A stretch of 64,000 nt of DNA from Microglena sp. YARC. Its lineage: Eukaryota > Chlorophyta > Chlorophyceae > Chlamydomonadales > Chlamydomonadaceae. The notes beneath the pieces are model-generated. The model saw only the letters and a list, made by a program, of their open reading frames with translations. It made no database searches and was not told where the DNA came from. The stretch covers positions 46,217,815-46,281,814 of the forward strand of contig CM039462.1 of assembly GCA_022414725.1 (NCBI GenBank), read 5' to 3'. Position numbers and translations under genes: made by a program. Every line of letters starts with the position of its first letter. Position 1 is the first letter of the stretch. Of the stretch, positions 58,149-64,000 are shown piece after piece.

Positions 58149-60384
58149 TTAAAACTGTACGACATCGTTCGAAGTTGTGGCCGCGTTAGAAGTTGCGGCC
58201 GCGTTCGAAGTTGTGGCCGCGTTAGAAGTTGCGGCCGCGTTCGAAGTTGTGGCCGCGTTCGAAGTTGCGGCCGCATTCGAAGTTGCGGCCGCGGCCTCGG
58301 CCGCAATGCGGCGTTTTCTGCGCAAGATAAGAATGAAGACGATGGTAATCAAAATCGTGCCCAGACCGACTCCCAACCCGACTCCCAACCCGACGCCCAG
58401 CGCGATGCTCGAACTGCCCCCGGATCCGTCTTCCGATGGCATCTGAGGTGTGGGCGCATCCGTGATGATGGGGGGGGGCGTTTCAGGCACGGGGGACACG
58501 GAGACCTCTGTGACCCCCCACGTGTTCTTGAAGGTCTCCTGGAACACGATGTTCTCCGTCGCGGGTGGTTCGTTCGCGTACCGAACCGTGACGTCCACGA
58601 CCACCGACCCCGGGCGTATGCCGGTAATTGAGACGAGCTCGTTAGGGACGTCCAGGTTCTTTGCGATCTCTTCGCGCACGGAGTCTTTGAAGACCTGCAA
58701 GGCATTGGGGTCGGTCTCGAGGATAGAGTAATCGATTCCGATGAAGGATATGGTGAGGCGCGATGCATAGCACCTGGGTATGTACGGGTCGTCGCTGTCG
58801 CACTGGGTTTCGGAAATGAGCGAGCGCCAGTCGTGGTTTGTCGAGGGCAGGGTCTGCGCCGACGATGAGTCGCTCCCGAAGACTGTCCACTCCCATTCCG
58901 TGAGCGCGAGTCTGGTGTCAGGGTGGCTGACGAGGAACACGGAGTCATCTTGAGAACGATGTCGATGACGCCGTTTCAGCTCCGTGCGGTTCGAAATAGC
59001 GCGCGCGACGTCCACGCAGTCCTCAGCGCTTAGCCCCCCAGGGAGTACCGTTCCCGTTCCCGACGGGCACGAGACGCACCGCGCGGCGTCCGCGGCCGCG
59101 AAGGTGTTCAGAGGGCAAATGCGGCACGTCGGGTTCGCCTCCGGATCCGGCGCGAACCATCCGGGATCGCACGGCCAGCAGGACACGCCGTCGCCCATGC
59201 GCCCCGCGCCGCATCCTGAGCAAAAGGAGGCACTCTTGTCTTTGCGCAGCGAACTGCTTTCACCGGGGTCGTCGATATCCCCCTGTACTCCTGGCCCAGC
59301 CTGGAGTCCTGGTCGCTCTTCGTAGAGAAGCCCGACGGGCAGGGGGTGGGCGCTTCCAGCGCTGCGATCAGCGTCGCGACGACCTGCCCCACGGGGGACG
59401 TCACGAGAGGCTGCATCCACCAGCTCTGCGGGACAGGCACCAGCCAGTATCGCATCCCTAGGGCGCGCGAGAGCTGCATGAAGTCCCAGTGCGGCTCGAA
59501 GGTGAACATCATTTCGATGAGGGGCGTCCCTGGCGAGCAGAACATCGCGTTCACGAGGCCCGCTCCGTGGAAGCCCACCACAGCCGCCGCTCCTCTGAAG
59601 AGCGCGACGATCTGCGTCGGTGTTTCGATGCCGGTGAAGACGACGAGCGGGTAGGGCGACGCGTGGCGCAGCGCCTTGATGAGCTCGTGCTCGTTGAGCA
59701 TCCTGCGATCGCTCGACGACCCGCGGGATACGTAGATAACGTAGGGCCTGTCGTTTTCGACCCGCGGGGCAGGTGCGCGAGGACAGCTCGCACCAGATCG
59801 GGGTTCGTGTAGCCGGTGTGCCCCGGAGACGGGACAAACAGCTCGTCGGCGTGGTACACGGTGTGGTGGTCGTACTGCACGATTCTGTGCGCTGGAAGGT
59901 CGAATAGCGTCTGGATCCACGTTGTGTCGTTCTTCCAGACGAGAAGCTTCACCTCGGGGTCTGCGCGCAGGAGCGCGATGCCCTCGGCGATCTTGGGGAC
60001 GATTTCGTACATGAAATGGAACGTCATGAACCCGTAGCTGTGGACCACTGAGAACAGCTTGGCGTGGCTCTCATCACGGGGAAAGTGGCTCAGGCGTTGG
60101 ATAAGGGCGTCGAACGGCATCCTCGGTTCCGATACGAGCGGGTACACCACTTCGCGTGCGTGCGGGACGAGAATGTCGCCCAGGGGACCGGCGACGAGTG
60201 CCCTGTCGTACCGGGTGACTCCGATGACGGGGGGATACGGGCGGTCCTCGGGGTTCTGCACGAACCACGCACGCAGTTCGGTGGTCAGCACGTCGGCATT
60301 GAGAACGCGCACCTTGAGGTAGGTGCACGAGATACCGGTTACTAAAATCAGGGAGAGGGCAGCTATGGGAAGCCGGTACTTCAT
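58149..60384 (-). CDS. GT61 glycosyltransferase fused to Cys-rich and TM domains, two frameshifts
   Basis: The N-terminus at 60384 is a signal anchor (RLPIAALSLILVTGISC). The GT61 domain shows VIYVSRGSSSDRRML and GFHGAGLVNAMFCSPGTPLI (about 59565-59600), the family signature. A Cys-rich module follows (CSGCGAG, CWPCDPGWF, CRICPLNTF, CVSCPSG), like ephrin-receptor-type repeats. Then come a SEA-like segment (FKDSVREEIAKNLDVPNE), a membrane helix (ILITIVFILIL) and an AATSNAATTSN tail. Frame breaks lie near 59785 and 59290-59330. Two separate genes are possible. It is GC-rich, with CGC/GCG-type codons unlike its neighbours. Confidence 0.65.
58165..58300. repeat. Short tandem repeat GAAGTTG(C/T)GGCCGCGTT
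   Basis: Seven to eight units of 15-18 bp encode the AATSN-type tail of the fusion protein. Confidence 0.8.
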
Positions 60385-60513
60385 GGCAACTCGAAGCTTA
60401 ATATAGGTGGTCGGTCGTCGGCGACGGAAGAGAGATAACAAAAAAAAAGGAAATTGGTGTGTTGTATGTGTCTATTATCGTTCTTATTTTCTTCTTTAAG
60501 TACTCTTCCATTG

Positions 60514-60640
60514 CTCACTTTAGCTATCTTCTGTTGTCACTTTAGCTATCTTCTGTTGTCACTTTAGCTATCTTCTGTTGTCACTTTAGCTATCTTCTTT
60601 AAGTACCCTTCTGTTGTCACTTTAGCTATCTTCAGTCTGT
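60514..60640. repeat. 23-bp tandem repeat
   Basis: GTTGTCACTTTAGCTATCTT plus CTT/CT occurs about five times in direct order, one unit interrupted by TAAGTACCC. It lies upstream of the GT61 gene. Confidence 0.85.
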
Positions 60641-60665
60641 ATATAGTTCTACTTGTGCCAACATA

Positions 60666-60748
60666 AAGTCAACGGAATACTTAAATGAAACCGCTTCGTG
60701 TACGGAACACCTTGCGCCTAATGTTGTCGCGACCACCGGAGGGGAGTA
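60666..60748 (-). mobile_element. 3' end of a family-B element (inverted)
   Basis: It begins GTCAACGGAATACTTAAATG, then a degenerate stem and GTTGTCGCGACCACC, as near 8671-8690 reversed. It joins directly to D5 fragment DNA. Confidence 0.6.
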
Positions 60749-60749
60749 G

Positions 60750-61020
60750 GTGTCAAGGTCGTCGCGGCGCTCAAACTCGTGCTCGCGATGTGGGTCGGGG
60801 TGTATCAAGAAATTTGAGCGCATAGGGGACAACAACCATCCTCTTGACGAATGCGGTGTCTCCTCCGTAGAACTTGGGCAATCAATCGCCTTCGTTGAAG
60901 ACAAGAAAAACGCCAGCCTGCCACATGAAGTCGAAAGAGTTCCACGTGTTACACCCGCAATGCGTTTGATAAACGCCTCGTCCAGTGAGATACAAGGTTT
61001 CATTTCTTCTGACACCAGGA
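60750..61020 (-). pseudogene. D5 helicase fragment
   Basis: The minus strand reads SEEMKPCISLDEAFIKRIAG to PMRSNFLIHPDPHREHEFE with internal frame changes and a deletion. It corresponds to about 23820-24105 of the D5 gene. The motif C region is disrupted. Confidence 0.75.
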
Positions 61021-61090
61021 GGCAAAGTAGTGCCCTTTTTGGCAAAGTCACGGGGAATATAGGCACGATGAGCGAAGTGCAGAGGAATAT

Positions 61091-61711
61091 TTACATTGAT
61101 TGTGGCTTTTCACTATAATTATTTGCTTTGTCATTCTTGAATACTTGAAAGTCAAAGAACGTTGACAAACCGGTCGAGGATATAATCACTCTTGGGATGC
61201 TCTCGTACGTCCTATGTTCGGTCACGTCGTTGACGAAGTGCTCTCTGATGGCGAGTTGGATCTCTGGGTGTGTGATGACATTTGGCATGACCACGTGGAG
61301 ACCATCTTTGTACATCCCTAAGTGTTTCTTGTCGAGTCTTGGATTTGGCTTCTCGAGTATCACGACGTCCATGTGCTGCTGGTCTACAAAGTACTTGGTG
61401 GCCGACACGAGCGCGTCCATGAAATTCTCGATGTGCTTCTGTGTGTAGATGCGTTCTGGGGTGTTCTGTCGCATGTCCAGGTCAACGATGACGGGCGAGG
61501 TGTCTGTGTGGGCCTCGACGATAGACATGGGTCGACCCTCATCCCTGAGTGCGTGCACGTAGGCCTCGCGGAACGCCTGTGCCTGAGGGCCACCATCAGG
61601 GATCGCGAACGAACCGAACATGGGGTCCCCCATAGCACCGTGGGTTGCCTCGGTGGGGGCAGGGAAGTTCTTGACATGTGCCGCCGCCAGAATAACATCG
61701 AGGGATGACAT
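61091..61711 (-). CDS. Archaeo-eukaryotic primase-like domain, probably truncated
   Basis: 206 residues. SPVIVDLDMRQ (about 71-81) fits the DxD catalytic motif of AEP primases. HLGMYKDGLHVVMPNVITHP (about 130-149) matches the following motif with its His, as found at the N-terminus of viral D5 primase-helicases. These make RNA primers for DNA replication. The frame ends at 61091, about where a helicase part should follow. Only a D5 scrap lies downstream, so this is probably the 5' remnant of a full primase-helicase or a split gene. Confidence 0.6.
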   Translation of the reverse strand: MSSLDVILAAAHVKNFPAPTEATHGAMGDPMFGSFAIPDGGPQAQAFREAYVHALRDEGRPMSIVEAHTDTSPVIVDLDMRQNTPERIYTQKHIENFMDALVSATKYFVDQQHMDVVILEKPNPRLDKKHLGMYKDGLHVVMPNVITHPEIQLAIREHFVNDVTEHRTYESIPRVIISSTGLSTFFDFQVFKNDKANNYSEKPQSM

Positions 61712-61769
61712 ATCGGGTGTTTAATTAGTAATGCAATGTATTGTCGTTTTCACTTTATACAGAATCGAG

Positions 61770-63450
61770 AAAATGTGAAAATGTGATGTGAGAAATTAAT
61801 ACAATAAGACAACAAATACAGTATCATTGCGATACGGTTCTCATCCAAGTGGTGGCAACATATATACTTGAATAGCATGAGGTAAGACACATAGTAACCA
61901 CACAACGAAGTATGTTTTAGGGTATGTATGTATGTATGTATGTATTAATGTGCAAATTTTTAAATGAGCAATGGGCGATGGTCAAATGAGCAATGGGCAA
62001 ATGTGAAAATGTGATGTGAGAAATTAATACAATAAGACAACAAATACAGTATCATTGCGATACGGTTCTCATCCAAGTGGTGGCAACATATATACTTGAA
62101 TAGCATGAGGTAAGACACATAGTAACCACACAACGAAGTATGTTTTAGGGTATGTATGTATGTATTAATGTATTAATGTGCAAATTTTTAAATGAGCAAT
62201 GGGCGATGGTCAAATGAGCAATGGGCAAATGTGAAAATGTGATGTGAGAAATTAATACAATAAGACAACAAATACAGTATCATTGCGATACGGTTCTCAT
62301 CCAAGTGGTGGCAACATATATACTTGAATAGCATGAGGTAAGACACATAGTAACCACACACGAAGTATGTTTTAGGGTATGTATGTATGTATGTATGTAT
62401 TAATGTGCAAATTTTTTAAATGAGCAATGGGCGATGGTCAAATGAGCAATGGGCAAATGTGAAAATGTGATGTGAGAAATTAATACAATAAGACAACAAA
62501 TACAGTATCATTGCGATACGGTTCTCATCCAAGTGGTGGCAACATATATACTTGAATAGCATGAGGTAAGACACATAGTAACCACACAACGAAGTATGTT
62601 TTAGGGTATGTATGTATGTATTAATGTATTAATGTGCAAATTTTTAAATGAGCAATGGGCGATGGTCAAATGAGCAATGGGCAAATGTGAAAATGTGATG
62701 TGAGAAATTAATACAATAAGACAACAAATACAGTATCATTGCGATACGGTTCTCATCCAAGTGGTGGCAATATATATACTTGAATAGCATGAGGTAAGAC
62801 ACATAGTAACCACACAACGAAGTATGTTTTAGGGTATGTATGTATGTATTAATGTATTAATGTGCAAATTTTTAAATGAGCAATGGGCGATGGTCAAATG
62901 AGCAATGGGCAAATGTGAAAATGTGAAAATGTGATGTGAGAAATTAATACAATAAGACAACAAATACAGTATCATTGCGATACGGTTCTCATCCAAGTGG
63001 TGGCAATATATATACTTGAATAGCATGAGGTAAGACACATAGTAACCACACAACGAAGTATGTTTTAGGGTATGTATGTATGTATTAATGTATTAATGTG
63101 CAAATTTTTAAATGAGCAATGGGCGATGGTCAAATGAGCAATGGGCAAATGTGAAAATGTGAAAATGTGATGTGAGAAATTAATACAATAAGACAACAAA
63201 TACAGTATCATTGCGATACGGTTCTCATCCAAGTGGTGGCAATATATATACTTGAATAGCATGAGGTAAGACACATAGTAACCACACAACGAAGTATGTT
63301 TTAGGGTATGTATGTATGTATTAATGTATTAATGTGCAAATTTTTAAATGAGCAATGGGCGATGGTCAAATGAGCAATGGGCAAATGTGAAAATGTGATG
63401 TTAGAAATTAATACAATAAGACAACAAATACAGTATTATTGCGATACGGG
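61770..63450. repeat. Satellite, seven-plus copies of 228-236 bp
   Basis: The marker GTATCATTGCGATAC recurs at 61821, 62049, 62277, 62505, 62733, 62969, 63205 and (changed) 63433. Spacing is 228 except for two 236-bp units with one extra GAAAATGT. Each unit holds that dyad, a variable TATG microsatellite and two GAGCAATGGGC boxes. Reading frames inside it are repeat artefacts. Confidence 0.95.
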
Positions 63451-63451
63451 A

Positions 63452-63505
63452 TGAGCCGGTCTCTATATGTGGACTGTGACAAACAGTTGGAAAGCGTGAG
63501 ATAAG
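63452..63505. repeat. Dispersed repeat shared with 56299-56355
   Basis: GCCGGTCTCTATATGTGGAC and GACTGTGACAAACAG are shared by both loci, with a few changes. Confidence 0.5.
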
Positions 63506-63764
63506 AATGGGAATGTCACGGCGGTATCTTGTCCACTCCTATCGATCGTTCGTCCGTCCATCTGGGACCCAATGCCCCCCAAAAATAGAGTGGGACTTCA
63601 CGAATGAACGAAGAGCATCGTGACATGCATGCGCGGCAAACGGCGCATATTCGTCCTTGGATCTCGATTGGACCTCGTAAAAACGCCCGATTATCACGGT
63701 ATAAAGCTCGCGACAGCCATCTTGGCTGAGTAAAGCCTTCCCTTCCCTTGTGTATCATCCATCC

Positions 63765-64000
63765 ATGGCGCATCACACTCACCACATCGTGTACGCCCTC
63801 GTCGAGCGCGAGTTCCTGGGAAAGTCCCCGTTGGTCGTAAAGGTCGGCCGGACCAGCCATCCGTTCTGCAAGAGTCTCTCGCAGTACCCCAATGGATCCC
63901 AGATCATTTTTGCCATCCATGTTCGAGATGCACAAGCGTGCGTGGATGCAGAGGCGACACTGCTCAGGTACATGCGCGGTGGTTACGATTCCAGAATCCA
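63765..64000 (+). CDS. T5orf172 / GIY-YIG-like domain protein, partial
   Basis: The ATG at 63765 (MAHHTHHIVYALVEREF) opens a frame that runs off the window. HIVYALV, then VVKVGRTSHPFCKSLSQYP and the later acidic helix (VDAEATLL) match the T5orf172/MUG113 group, a GIY-YIG-like nuclease fold common in large DNA viruses, often beside KilA-N domains. TATAAAG at 63701 could be its promoter. The antisense frame at 63516-63935 is a shadow. Confidence 0.65.
   Translation, partial: MAHHTHHIVYALVEREFLGKSPLVVKVGRTSHPFCKSLSQYPNGSQIIFAIHVRDAQACVDAEATLLRYMRGGYDSRI

Noticed and set aside
62829..63289. Two identical 74-codon minus-strand frames
   Set aside because: They lie entirely within the satellite and repeat with its 236-bp period.
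61770..63450. CRISPR-like or telomeric repeat
   Set aside because: Long head-to-tail satellite units with no alternating spacer pattern and no short telomere motif.
63516..63935. 139-codon minus-strand frame at the right edge
   Set aside because: It is antisense to the T5orf172 frame, which has a recognisable motif order.

Overview
The window looks like part of a nucleocytoplasmic large DNA virus (Nucleocytoviricota) genome of a protist or alga, or such a virus integrated in a host chromosome. The viral hallmarks are an uninterrupted RNA polymerase subunit 2 gene (28.7-32.2 kb), a D5-type primase-helicase (22.6-24.5 kb), a second SF3 helicase (37.1-39.2 kb), a separate archaeo-eukaryotic primase domain (61.1-61.7 kb), a broken A32-type packaging ATPase (20.4-21.0 kb) and a probable viral poly(A)-polymerase-like gene (25.1-26.3 kb). 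I cannot fix the family. No rRNA, tRNA or CRISPR array was recognised.

Layout. 0-10 kb holds four F-box/leucine-rich-repeat genes and an amidoligase-like gene. 10-16 kb holds a glycosyltransferase, F-box proteins, an ankyrin remnant and uncharacterised genes. 16.9-20.4 kb is a composite transposon carrying a Tc1/mariner-type transposase followed by a Fanzor (eukaryotic/viral TnpB homologue). 20.4-26.3 kb has the broken packaging ATPase, the D5 helicase and the poly(A)-polymerase-like gene. 26-35 kb has a poly-Gln membrane protein, RPB2, a truncated transposase and a second Fanzor. 36-42.5 kb has a 220-bp tandem repeat, the SF3 helicase, a zinc-finger array fused to a nuclease-like domain, and a poly-Ala protein. 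42.6-46.3 kb is a duplicated, transposon-riddled stretch ending in a methyltransferase. 46.5-57.8 kb has a frameshifted zinc-finger gene, a wrecked IS607 element (serine recombinase plus TnpB), an F-box/ankyrin gene, a PDKPWDW-repeat gene and an MscS channel. 58-64 kb has a GT61/Cys-rich/transmembrane fusion, helicase and primase remnants, a 228-bp satellite and the start of a T5orf172 gene.

Two themes dominate. First, mobile DNA: several terminal-repeat families interrupt or cap genes, and scraps of RPB2, D5, TnpB, Fanzor and a zinc-finger gene lie scattered as partial duplicates. Second, about fifteen genes read through only if one or two single-base shifts are allowed, often at homopolymers. 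This could be uncorrected sequencing error or real decay, and must be settled before loss of function is claimed.

The accessory genes (F-box/LRR, F-box/ankyrin, PDKPWDW repeats, zinc fingers) look like a rapidly changing host-interaction repertoire. The replication and transcription genes form the viral core.
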